Source: Acinetobacter modestus (GTDB taxonomy: Bacteria; Pseudomonadota; Gammaproteobacteria; Pseudomonadales; Moraxellaceae). From it: a stretch of DNA of 64,000 nt. The DNA lies in assembly GCF_014636095.1 (NCBI RefSeq), contig NZ_BMDV01000002.1, positions 398,811 through 462,810 of the forward strand. The letters run 5' to 3'. Below the pieces are notes generated by a model. That model was not told the origin of the DNA. It ran no database searches and saw nothing but the letters and a program-made list of their open reading frames with translations. Position 1 is the stretch's first letter; each line of letters begins with the position of its first letter. Made by a program: the position numbers and the translations under genes. Positions 37,060 through 45,121 of the stretch are shown here, one piece after another.

Positions 37060-37747
37060 CTGTTACCTGTAAGTTGGTGTCAAGATAATCAAAGAGATTG
37101 GTTAAATGATCGAGTGATGGGTACGCTACTTCCGTGGCGAGTCGAGCTGGTTTAGCACTAGATGGTTGTAAAATGCTAAACAATTGGTTAATACCAAAAC
37201 GCTCAGCGCCTTGGAGTACCGCAACCGTATCATCAATAAATATTGCTTGAGCTGGATCAAATGGATGTATTTGTTGTAACTTTTGCCAAAAAGCGACTTC
37301 TTCTTTGGCATGCCCAAGCTCTTCGCTACTGATCATGACTTCAAAGTAAGGGCTAAGTTCGACATTTTCAAGCTTCAGTTGCAAGCCTGCTCGATCGGCA
37401 TTGGTCAGTAACCAACAGCGATAGCCTTGAGCTTTGAGTTGTTCTAATAATTCATGACAACCTTTACGTGCGCGAATTTTTTCACGGTGTTCATATTGTA
37501 GTTGTAAAACATCTACGCCAACTTTAGCAGTCCAATACGCCGAAGAATACCAAGATAGTGTATGCTTATGTTGTTGGTAAAATTGGAATAGTGTTTGTTT
37601 GCTTTGCTCTAAACTGCATTGATGTGTTTGGGCATGACGTTCAGGTAAACAATGATTCCAAATGAAATCATCGAAGGCTAAATCGAGTAATGTGCCATCC
37701 ATGTCGAACATGGCGATAGGCTGCTGCTGTAAATCTGAATATGACAT
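37043..37747 (-). CDS. yrfG: HAD-family nucleotidase, YrfG-like
   Basis: A 234-residue HAD hydrolase. The nucleophile motif is MFDMDGTLLDLAFDDF, motif II is WLLTNADR, the Lys lies in EELGHAKEEVAF, and motif III is FIDDTVAVL. It resembles E. coli YrfG (GMP/IMP 5'-nucleotidase) along its length, and in both organisms it sits directly before hslR. It probably dephosphorylates purine mononucleotides in the cytoplasm. Its start codon is only 11 bp from that of the divergent cysQ. Confidence 0.85.
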   Translation of the reverse strand: MSYSDLQQQPIAMFDMDGTLLDLAFDDFIWNHCLPERHAQTHQCSLEQSKQTLFQFYQQHKHTLSWYSSAYWTAKVGVDVLQLQYEHREKIRARKGCHELLEQLKAQGYRCWLLTNADRAGLQLKLENVELSPYFEVMISSEELGHAKEEVAFWQKLQQIHPFDPAQAIFIDDTVAVLQGAERFGINQLFSILQPSSAKPARLATEVAYPSLDHLTNLFDYLDTNLQVTDAKTA

Positions 37748-37758
37748 AAGGCTGATCT

Positions 37759-38616
37759 ATGTTTATTAAAACGCTTGCCCCACAAGATCAATTTATTCTG
37801 AAACTTGTGCCAATCATGGCGCAGGCAAGTCAAATATTATTGGAAGAATATCAAAATTATTGTGCGGGTGGTGAGTTTAATATTCAGGAAAAAAGTGATG
37901 ATTCGCCTGTGACTCAGGCAGATTTAAAAGTAAATCGTTTTTTATTAAAGCAGTTAGCAGAATTTACACCGGAGTTACCAGTGTTGTCAGAGGAGAGTGA
38001 TTATTCTGCTCGATCTGCTTGGTCGCGTTGCTGGATGCTCGATCCTTTAGATGGTACGAAAGAGTTTATTCATGAGCGTGATGAATTTACGATTAATTTA
38101 AGCTTGATCGAGGGTAATGAAACGACTTTTGCAATTATCGCCGTACCCTGTGAACAGGTCATGTATATTGGTTATCAGTCACACTTACCTTATAAGTATA
38201 GTTTTAGCCGTCAAGAATGGTTTCAATACAAGATCGAAGAACATGATTTGGCAGCACCACTTCAAATTGGTTTAAGCCATAGCAGTAAAAACCCCAAATA
38301 TAAAAACTTTATCGAACCAATTTTGCGAGATCGTGCTGTAGAAAGACGTGAGGCAGGGAGTGCCTATAAGTTCTGCATGATGTTAGAGGGTGAAATTGAT
38401 ATTTACCCAAGATTTCATCCAACTTCAGAGTGGGATACGAGTTCAGGACAAGCTTTACTTGAAAGTATCGGTGGTGGATTGATGACTCTGGATGGAAAAC
38501 CATTTCAATATAATCAGCGTGAGACTGTTTTGAATGGTGGTTTTATCGCATTTAGAGATCAATATTGCAAAAAAATTGCTTACGAGGCGTTGGCGCATTC
38601 AGGCATTTTAGATTGA
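37759..38616 (+). CDS. cysQ: 3'(2'),5'-bisphosphate nucleotidase CysQ
   Basis: A 285-residue member of the inositol monophosphatase superfamily. The metal-binding motifs are present: DDSPVTQADL, LSEESD, the DPLDGTKEF hallmark and a C-terminal SEWDTSSGQALLES. CysQ hydrolyses PAP to AMP and so recycles the by-product of sulfate assimilation. It is about 35 residues longer than E. coli CysQ, mostly in one middle insertion (about residues 135-165). It is divergent from the yrfG-like gene with an 11-bp gap. Confidence 0.9.
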   Translation: MFIKTLAPQDQFILKLVPIMAQASQILLEEYQNYCAGGEFNIQEKSDDSPVTQADLKVNRFLLKQLAEFTPELPVLSEESDYSARSAWSRCWMLDPLDGTKEFIHERDEFTINLSLIEGNETTFAIIAVPCEQVMYIGYQSHLPYKYSFSRQEWFQYKIEEHDLAAPLQIGLSHSSKNPKYKNFIEPILRDRAVERREAGSAYKFCMMLEGEIDIYPRFHPTSEWDTSSGQALLESIGGGLMTLDGKPFQYNQRETVLNGGFIAFRDQYCKKIAYEALAHSGILD

Positions 38617-38667
38617 GTCTTCTAGCGTGCGTGGTATAGTGAGCTAAATTTAAGCTTGTATGTGAAT

Positions 38668-39399
38668 ATGGCCCTGCATTTATTGCCTAAAAGTATGTTT
38701 GAAGCAATTGATTTACTGCCAGATGCTTCAACTCCTGTCACGTTGTTTACTCGTCACTCTTTACGTGAGTTGGTGAATGGGCAGGGATTGGCTGGTTATG
38801 ACTTGCAATTAACGGAGCAAGGTCGAGATTTGGCTTATGCATGGGGTCAATATCTTATTAAAAATACGGATCGAGCAATTCAGCATTGTATCTCTAGTCC
38901 GATTCAGCGTTGTGTTGATACGGCTGCATTAATGATTCAAGGTGCAGATGGGATTCATGAGGCAATAAATACGCATACGATCGAAATTGTTGAGCAGCGA
39001 TTGTTAGTAGAACCCGGAAGCTTTGTGCTGGATATTCAGCAAGCAGCCCCTTACTTTCGTAAACAAGGCGCATTAGGGTTTATTAATAGTTTTGTGAACA
39101 ATGCTTTGCCTGGTATGAAACATCCAATTACAGGCGTTTTTGATGTTTTGGAGCTGTTATATCATACCCATCCGACGCAACATCAGGGTTTAAGCTTGGC
39201 CGTTAGCCACGACACCATTATTGCTGCGATTGTTGCAGTGATTTCAGGTCAAACACAGATTGATAAGTCGGATTGGCCTGAGATGATGGAGGGCTTATTT
39301 GTGTGGTTTGAGGGTGAGGATTTTAGCAATAGTAAGCTAAAATGGATTTGGCGTGGTCAAAAGCATGAACTGGTCATTAAAGACTTTCAGAATAAATAA
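38668..39399 (+). CDS. Histidine phosphatase family protein
   Basis: A 243-residue member of the histidine phosphatase superfamily (phosphoglycerate mutase/acid phosphatase). The first catalytic segment is FTRHSLRE, so the usual RHG is RHS. ISSPIQRCVDTA carries the second Arg and SHDTIIAAIV the second His, as in the acid-phosphatase branch. No signal peptide is visible, so it is probably cytoplasmic; the substrate is unknown. It begins at the ATG at 38668 (a TTG upstream is less likely) and lies 51 bp after cysQ on the same strand. Confidence 0.8.
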   Translation: MALHLLPKSMFEAIDLLPDASTPVTLFTRHSLRELVNGQGLAGYDLQLTEQGRDLAYAWGQYLIKNTDRAIQHCISSPIQRCVDTAALMIQGADGIHEAINTHTIEIVEQRLLVEPGSFVLDIQQAAPYFRKQGALGFINSFVNNALPGMKHPITGVFDVLELLYHTHPTQHQGLSLAVSHDTIIAAIVAVISGQTQIDKSDWPEMMEGLFVWFEGEDFSNSKLKWIWRGQKHELVIKDFQNK

Positions 39400-39478
39400 G
39401 ATTTTTGAAAAGTATGATTGAATTGTGCAATTTAAAATTAAAAAATACTAACGTTGCATTACTAAATTGAAGACAATA

Positions 39479-39506
39479 AAAAAGCCCGAAAATCGGGCTT
39501 TTTTAC
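39479..39506. terminator. Terminator between the phosphatase gene and rpsT
   Basis: AAAGCCCGA-aaa-TCGGGCTTTTTT between convergent genes; usable in both directions. Confidence 0.9.
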
Positions 39507-39516
39507 ATGCATCAAA

Positions 39517-39783
39517 TTAGTTAGCCAAAGCTTTAATTTGAGCGTTTAAGCGGCTCTTGTGACGAGCAGCTTTATTTTTGTGGATGATGCCTTTATCAGC
39601 CATACGGTCGATTACAGGTACAGCTGTTTTATAAGCTTCTGAAGCAACAGCATAGTCACCAGCAGCGATCGCATTTACAGTACGTTTGATGTAAGTACGA
39701 ACCATAGAACGCAAGCTTGCGTTGTGTTTACGTGCTTTAACGTTTTGACGAGCACGTTTTTTAGCTTGAGCAGAGTTTGCCAC
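39517..39783 (-). CDS. rpsT: 30S ribosomal protein S20
   Basis: An 88-residue basic, all-helical protein that binds 16S rRNA early in 30S assembly. The sequence is clear: [20 protein letters not shown] at the start, [20 protein letters not shown] in the middle and [20 protein letters not shown] near the end. It stands alone, as is usual, with a 5' region of about 210 bp. S20 represses its own translation in E. coli; the leader here was not folded. Confidence 0.97.
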   Translation of the reverse strand: MANSAQAKKRARQNVKARKHNASLRSMVRTYIKRTVNAIAAGDYAVASEAYKTAVPVIDRMADKGIIHKNKAARHKSRLNAQIKALAN

Positions 39784-39994
39784 TCGTGCACTCCTTGAAA
39801 ATAAGTTGGTCTGGGCGGGCTGAAGTTAAAACCAAAAATATTGGCAACATTCACCAGCCCGTAAACAAGTGCCATATTTTGAGGAAACTAAGCCCCGAAG
39901 TCAAGCCTTGTGATACTTTTAAGTACATTTAACAGGTGATAATCTTGCAAGAAAACGTTACATTAGGCTTAGTTATGAGTCGGAATAAATAAAA

Positions 39995-40660
39995 ATGAGA
40001 ATAGGTGACAAAAAGGCAATTGTTATTGGTGCTACCGGGCTAGTGGGTGAAGCGCTAGTGGCTGAATTGGAACAGTCAAATGATTTTAGTTCTGTGACTG
40101 TTGTAGTAAGGAAAAATTCAGATAAATTAAAATCTTATAGTAAAGTGACCCAACTTGTTCTAGAAGATTTTTTGCTTTTGAATGATGAAGATGTAAGTAC
40201 TTATACTCATGCATTTAGTTGCTTAGGTAGCACGATTAAACAAGCTGGATCGAAACAAGCATTTTACGCAATTGACTATGAAATTAACGCTCATTTTGCT
40301 GATTTAATCCAAGATAAAAATATTCATTTATTGGTGGTCAGTGCCTTAGGAGCGAATGCTAATTCACCAGTTTTCTATAATAAAGTTAAAGGCGAGTTAG
40401 AAAACTACTTAAAAAGCTTGTCGATGTATAAGCTCTCAATTTTTCAACCGTCACTCTTAATTGGTAAGCGTAGTGAAGTACGAGTTTTAGAAGATGTGGC
40501 GCAAACGCTATTTAAATTGGTCGAAAAAACTTGGACCAAGCCGTTTAAATATAAGCCTGTAACCGCAGAACAATTGGCGCATACTATGCTAAATGCAGCT
40601 CAAACTCAGACAGCTGCATTCAAGCTGTACGATAATTTGATGATACAACAAACCCAATAA
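39995..40660 (+). CDS. Atypical SDR, NAD(P)-binding (HTATIP2-like)
   Basis: A 221-residue protein with an N-terminal Rossmann fold (AIVIGATGLVGEALVAEL) and the HTATIP2-like continuation (FSCLGSTIKQAGSKQAFYAIDYEIN, VSALGANANSPVFYNKVKGE, LSIFQPSLLIGKR). It lacks the full catalytic Tyr-x-x-x-Lys of classical SDRs except a YNKVK segment, so the enzymatic role is uncertain. Cytoplasmic. It is followed 13 bp later by rraA on the same strand, suggesting one transcript. Confidence 0.8.
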   Translation: MRIGDKKAIVIGATGLVGEALVAELEQSNDFSSVTVVVRKNSDKLKSYSKVTQLVLEDFLLLNDEDVSTYTHAFSCLGSTIKQAGSKQAFYAIDYEINAHFADLIQDKNIHLLVVSALGANANSPVFYNKVKGELENYLKSLSMYKLSIFQPSLLIGKRSEVRVLEDVAQTLFKLVEKTWTKPFKYKPVTAEQLAHTMLNAAQTQTAAFKLYDNLMIQQTQ

Positions 40661-40673
40661 TGGAGATTTTTCA

Positions 40674-41186
40674 GTGACTACGATTCCTTTTGTAACTTGC
40701 GACTTGTTAGATGATAATCCTGAGAAAGATTTACAGGTCGTAACACCATCTTTAGACGGGAAGTTTTTTAAGAGTTATGGTGCACGCAAGAGCTTTGGTG
40801 GGCAGGTTGTAACAGTTAAGTGTTTTGAAGATAACTCACGTGTAAAAGAGCTTTTAGCAACAGATGGTGCAGGAAAAGTCTTGGTTGTTGATGGTGGTGC
40901 TTCGATGCGCTGTGCTTTGATGGGCGATTTGATTGCTGAATCAGCTGTGAAGAATCATTGGAATGGTGTTGTGATTTACGGTTGTGTGCGTGATGTTGAT
41001 GCAATTGCCGAACTTGATTTAGGTGTGCATGCATTGGCTGCAATTCCACAAAAAAGTAATCGTAAGGGCATAGGTGAAGTTGATATTACATTGTATTTTG
41101 GTGGTGTGACGATCAATTCTGGCGATTATATCTATGCCGATAATAATGGCATCGTAATCGCGAAAGAAAAACTAGTTGACTGCTAA
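40674..41186 (+). CDS. rraA: Ribonuclease E activity regulator RraA
   Basis: A 170-residue protein that inhibits RNase E in E. coli by binding its C-terminal region. Diagnostic segments are TCDLLDDNPEKDLQVV, the glycine-rich GKVLVVDGGASMRCALMGD and IYGCVRDVDAIAELDLGVHAL. The start codon is GTG with a GGAGA ribosome-binding site eight bases upstream. Length matches E. coli RraA (161). It is probably co-transcribed with the upstream SDR and the downstream GST-like gene. Confidence 0.95.
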   Translation: MTTIPFVTCDLLDDNPEKDLQVVTPSLDGKFFKSYGARKSFGGQVVTVKCFEDNSRVKELLATDGAGKVLVVDGGASMRCALMGDLIAESAVKNHWNGVVIYGCVRDVDAIAELDLGVHALAAIPQKSNRKGIGEVDITLYFGGVTINSGDYIYADNNGIVIAKEKLVDC

Positions 41187-41197
41187 AGGATAGCAAT

Positions 41198-41983
41198 ATG
41201 CTCAAAATGGTGAATCATCAATTTAAGGTTTTACAATCTGTTGTTGCAACTTTAATTGAAGGCGGAAGAGGTGTGATGGGAACACCCCAACCGAATCAGC
41301 CTTCAAAACCGTTAAAACTTTATGAGTTTGAAGGTTCACCCTTTTGTCGCCGTGTCCGTGAAGTGATTACCATGCTGAACCTAGATGTGGAAATTTATCC
41401 ATGTCCGAAAGGTGGTCAAAAATATCGCCAAATCGTCAAGGAAAAAGGTGGTAAGAAACAGTTTCCTTTTTTGATTGATGAAAACACGGGTGATCAGTTA
41501 TACGAGTCACAACAGATTATCCACCATCTATTCAAGCACTACGGTAAAACAGGGCAAACGCCGAAAAAATTCAGCCACTATCCAAAGCTTCCTTATGTTT
41601 CTGCTTTAGCCTCACTTGCAAATGCAGCACGTGGTGTATGGATTAACAAGAAAATTGTTAATCGAGCAGCACCAGAACAATTACTTGAATTGTGGAGTTT
41701 TGAAGGAAGTCCCTATACACGATTGGTTCGTGAAGTTCTGACTGAGTTGGAAATTCCGTATATTTTGCATAATGTTGCGAAAGAACGTTGGCAAGATATT
41801 GGACCAGCAATTTTGCGTTTAAAACCTGGTCAATATATTCCATTACCGAATGGGAAGCGCGAAAAGGTTGTTGAAGTGATGGGGCGAGATATTCAAGTTC
41901 CATATTTGGTTGATCCGAACACAGGCGTGAAAATGTTTGAGTCAGCTAAAATTGTTGAGTATCTCAAGAAGCAGTACGGATAA
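41198..41983 (+). CDS. Double thioredoxin-fold GST-like protein
   Basis: A 261-residue protein of two tandem GST-N/glutaredoxin-type domains. Domain 1 (about residues 42-118) starts LKLYEFEGSPFCRRVREVI and keeps a Cys. Domain 2 (about 165-261) starts LELWSFEGSPYTRLVREVL, with Thr in place of that Cys. Each ends with the cis-Pro and ESxxI motif (FPFLIDENTG, YESQQI; VPYLVDPNTG, FESAKI). No GST C-terminal helical domain is present. A glutathione-linked reductase or transferase role is inferred. It lies 12 bp after rraA and ends with a terminator. Confidence 0.82.
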   Translation: MLKMVNHQFKVLQSVVATLIEGGRGVMGTPQPNQPSKPLKLYEFEGSPFCRRVREVITMLNLDVEIYPCPKGGQKYRQIVKEKGGKKQFPFLIDENTGDQLYESQQIIHHLFKHYGKTGQTPKKFSHYPKLPYVSALASLANAARGVWINKKIVNRAAPEQLLELWSFEGSPYTRLVREVLTELEIPYILHNVAKERWQDIGPAILRLKPGQYIPLPNGKREKVVEVMGRDIQVPYLVDPNTGVKMFESAKIVEYLKKQYG

Positions 41984-41995
41984 TAGAATAAATTG

Positions 41996-42028
41996 TAAAA
42001 AGCATCTTTTAGAAGATGCTTTTTTTAT
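41996..42028 (+). terminator. Terminator after the GST-like gene
   Basis: AAAAAGCATCTT-ttag-AAGATGCTTTTTTT, a strong hairpin with a T7 tail. Confidence 0.9.
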
Positions 42029-42091
42029 ATATTGAGTCTAGCAGTTGCTTCAATGATTGGTTTAGCGGTTTAATAGGCTCGAAATAGCCAC

Positions 42092-42460
42092 ATGATCATT
42101 CCCAAAATGTTAAGCCAACTGACTAACTTATTCAAAAGTTCAAAGGAAACACCTGAACAGTTATTCCTTAAAGAAAATGACTTGGTTTTTGATAGTCGTG
42201 GTGCAATTTATAAAGGCATCGTTTTGAATGAGTTAGGATTTCGTCTGGAATATTTCTCAAATCGAAAATTAGATCGATTTGATGATCTAGAGAAGCTGTT
42301 TAGGATTGCACCGCAAATTAATGAAAAGATTGATTTGGAATTGCACTTACAGCGATTTGTTGAGCGCTTAGGAAATACAGAAGAAAATTTGAGAGAGTTG
42401 AAACAGGTGATTAAAGTTTTAAATGATTATTATGTAAGGTTTCAAAGAGCGAAAAAATAA
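42092..42460 (+). CDS. Hypothetical protein
   Basis: A 122-residue charged soluble protein. The first 30 residues form an amphipathic helix, then a short strand-rich part (DLVFDSRGAIYKGIVL, FRLEYFSNRKLDRFDDL), then a long C-terminal helix (LRELKQVIKVLNDYYVRFQR). It could start at 42107. No signal peptide or recognised motif. It lies 59 bp before another unknown gene on the same strand. Function unknown. Confidence 0.6.
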   Translation: MIIPKMLSQLTNLFKSSKETPEQLFLKENDLVFDSRGAIYKGIVLNELGFRLEYFSNRKLDRFDDLEKLFRIAPQINEKIDLELHLQRFVERLGNTEENLRELKQVIKVLNDYYVRFQRAKK

Positions 42461-42519
42461 AAATTAAGAGAATAAATCATTAATTAAAATATATAAAACC
42501 TAAGGAGATATTTTATCTG

Positions 42520-43259
42520 ATGAAATTAACGTATTTGGTGAATAATTCTACTCTAAAAATTATATGGTTGTTGGCTATATTTTTTTATTCAATTTTAGCC
42601 TCTTATTGTGTAATGCATTATGATGGTTTCTATGGATTAAGGGTTCTATCCATAGGATCTATTGCTATGATGTTGCTTCTAGTCTTACTTTTTGTGAGTT
42701 TGCATTATGATTTCGGAACTAAGCCTCAAGTAGATTGGAGTAACTACAGGAAAGATAAAATGAAATTATTTCTAATAGCATTTCTTTTAGTACCAATAAT
42801 GGTTTTTGACTTATCAGAAAAACTTTCTATTTTATTTTTTTATAATATTGATAAAAGTTATAAGAGTGCAGAAATATATAATGTTCAAATAAAGGGTTTT
42901 TTTAATTCTGGACGTGGAGGACGACAAGATACTTGGGCTTATGCTGCAGAAGTTAATGATAAATATAAAGATTTTGTATTAATTTGTAATCTTGTTGATG
43001 TAAATGAGTGTAGTTTTGGTCGTTTTAAAGGAGAATATGCACAAATAAAAATATCAAAAGAGAGCCTGTATCCTCTAAAAAACTATAGTTTGGTTTATGG
43101 TTTTAAAAGTAAGAATATTAATATTGAAAGTGATGAGTTAATAAGGTTGTACAAAGAAAATAAGAAATATATTTTCTATTTTTTATTTATATCCCATCGA
43201 TTATTTTTACATTAATAGTTTCTAGGGTTTTTAATAGAAAGCATATTTATAACTATTAA
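42520..43259 (+). CDS. Hypothetical membrane protein, probably frameshifted at its end
   Basis: The in-frame product is 231 residues and stops at 43215. It has three or four hydrophobic helices in its first 115 residues and a soluble domain with two Cys (FVLICNLVDVNECSF) that should be periplasmic. The last residues (YFLFISHRLFLH) cut a hydrophobic stretch short. The other frame over 43164-43259 reads IYIPSIIFTLIVSRVFNRKH and completes a membrane helix followed by basic residues. One extra T in the T6 run at 43179-43184 would join the two. Codon use is more AT-rich than its neighbours. Family not recognised. Confidence 0.5.
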
Positions 43260-43321
43260 AAAGATAGATAGCCAAAGATTGATTATTGTAGCGGTTTATA
43301 TCTTCCTGTCTCAATATAATA

Positions 43322-43355
43322 AAAAGGGACTAAATCCAAAGATATAGCCCCTTAT
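43322..43355 (-). terminator. Terminator after the thiolase gene
   Basis: On the minus strand GGGGCTA pairs with TAGTCCC (one G-U pair) across a short loop, followed by T5. Confidence 0.75.
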
Positions 43356-43370
43356 TGATCAGGTTAGCGA

Positions 43371-44897
43371 TTATTTTTCAATAATAGCCGTTACACCTTG
43401 ACCACCAGCAGCACAGATCGAAACTAAGATACGACCTGAACCTTTTTGGTTTAAGATTTTCGCAGCAGTCGCGATGATACGACCACCAGTTGCAGCGAAT
43501 GGGTGACCCGCCGCTAAAGAAGAACCTTTAACGTTTAATTTGCTACGATCAATTGAACCTAAAGGTGCATCTAAGCCTAAACGCTCTTTACAGAATTTCT
43601 CATCTTCCCAAGCTTTCAAAGTAGAAAGTACTTGTGATGCAAACGCTTCGTGGATTTCGTAGTAGTCGAAATCTTGAAGTTTAAGACCAGCACGCTCAAG
43701 CATACGTGGAACTGCATAAGCAGGAGCCATCAATAAGCCTTCTTTTTTACCAACAAAATCAACTGCAGCAGTTTCAGAGAATGTTAAGTAAGCAAGAACT
43801 TCATGACCATTTGCTTTAGCCCACTCTTCAGAAGCTAAAAGTACGCATGAAGCACCGTCAGTAAGTGGAGTAGAGTTACCCGCTGTCATTGTTGCAGCTT
43901 CGCCTTTACCAAATACTGGTTTTAATTTTGCTAATTTCTCAGCAGTTGAGTCAGCACGTAAGTTGTTGTCACGGCTTAAACCTAAGAACGGCGTGATTAA
44001 GTCATCGAAGAAACCTTCTTCGTATGCTTTTGCCATTTTTTGGTGAGAAGAGGCAGCTAAAACGTCTTGATCTTCACGAGCAATACCCCATTCAAGGGCA
44101 GTGATTGCTTGGTGATCACCCATAGATAAACCAGTACGTGGTTCACCGTTTTTAGGTGCATCCATAAGATCTTTAACGTTGATTTTAGATAAAGCTTTTA
44201 AACGATCTTTACCTGTTTTAGCGATGTTGAGCTCAAGCAAAGCTTTACGTAAACCATCACCGAAAGCGATCGGAGCGTCAGATGTAGTATCAACACCACC
44301 AGCGATACCTACTTCGATTTGGCCTAAAGCAATTTTGTTTGCAACTTGGAATGCAGCTTGTAAACCAGTACCACAAGCTTGTTGAAGATCGCAAGCTGGA
44401 GTTTCAGGAGCAAGTTGAGTATTTAACACACACTCACGTGTCATGTTGAAGTCGCGGCTGTGTTTTAATACTGCACCAGCAACCACTTCACCTAAACGTT
44501 GACCTTGTAGGTTGAAACGCTCAACCAAACCGTTTAATGCAGCTGTAAACATGTCGATGTTAGAAGCTGTAAAATAAGCGCCGTTAGAACGTGCGAAAGG
44601 AATACGGTTACCGCCAATAATGGCAACACGGCGAACAGTGTTTTGGCTCATGATTTTATCCTGTTGAACAGAAGGTTTGGTTGTTTTAGCTGGTGCTACT
44701 TTTGTAGATGTAGAAGAAGCAGTGCTTTTTGTACTACGACTGGTAGAACGAGGACGAGTCGTTTTAGTTGTCGTACTTGCTGCTTTAGGAGTTGCGTCAG
44801 CACTTTTACTTGGAGTAGAAGTTGCTTTTGATGTATTTGACACAGTCTCTTGAGCAGAATTCTCGACTGCTGGATTTTCTTGAGTTGTTTTGCTCAT
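43371..44897 (-). CDS. Acetyl-CoA C-acyltransferase (FadI-like thiolase) with N-terminal extension
   Basis: A 508-residue protein whose last 426 residues are a complete thiolase: active Cys in DLQQACGTGLQAA, His in YYEIHEAFASQ, the GHPFAATGGRII loop and the second Cys in SICAAGGQG. It matches the FadI group, which cleaves or forms 3-ketoacyl-CoA. The first 82 residues are a Ser/Thr/Lys/Ala/Pro-rich, low-complexity extension, absent from ordinary thiolases. An internal ATG (MSQNTVRR) with a weak GGAT upstream could give the short form. It is divergent from the FabG/MaoC genes, suggesting a shared acyl pathway. Confidence 0.85.
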   Translation of the reverse strand: MSKTTQENPAVENSAQETVSNTSKATSTPSKSADATPKAASTTTKTTRPRSTSRSTKSTASSTSTKVAPAKTTKPSVQQDKIMSQNTVRRVAIIGGNRIPFARSNGAYFTASNIDMFTAALNGLVERFNLQGQRLGEVVAGAVLKHSRDFNMTRECVLNTQLAPETPACDLQQACGTGLQAAFQVANKIALGQIEVGIAGGVDTTSDAPIAFGDGLRKALLELNIAKTGKDRLKALSKINVKDLMDAPKNGEPRTGLSMGDHQAITALEWGIAREDQDVLAASSHQKMAKAYEEGFFDDLITPFLGLSRDNNLRADSTAEKLAKLKPVFGKGEAATMTAGNSTPLTDGASCVLLASEEWAKANGHEVLAYLTFSETAAVDFVGKKEGLLMAPAYAVPRMLERAGLKLQDFDYYEIHEAFASQVLSTLKAWEDEKFCKERLGLDAPLGSIDRSKLNVKGSSLAAGHPFAATGGRIIATAAKILNQKGSGRILVSICAAGGQGVTAIIEK

Positions 44898-45121
44898 AAG
44901 GCTTTTCCAAGCATAATTGCGATATTCTTGCTATAACCATAGCATATTTCCAATACTGCTGTATTGACTAGAATGACGCTTTAGACCACATTCAGGTCAA
45001 GACATCCAGACATGAAGTCAAGTATGATTTATTGTGAGTCAATCAAACATTGGTTTCATGTTATTTTGCTGACATGGTTTAGATGTTTGTAAAAAATTCA
45101 TTTGTATGAGAGATAATAATC

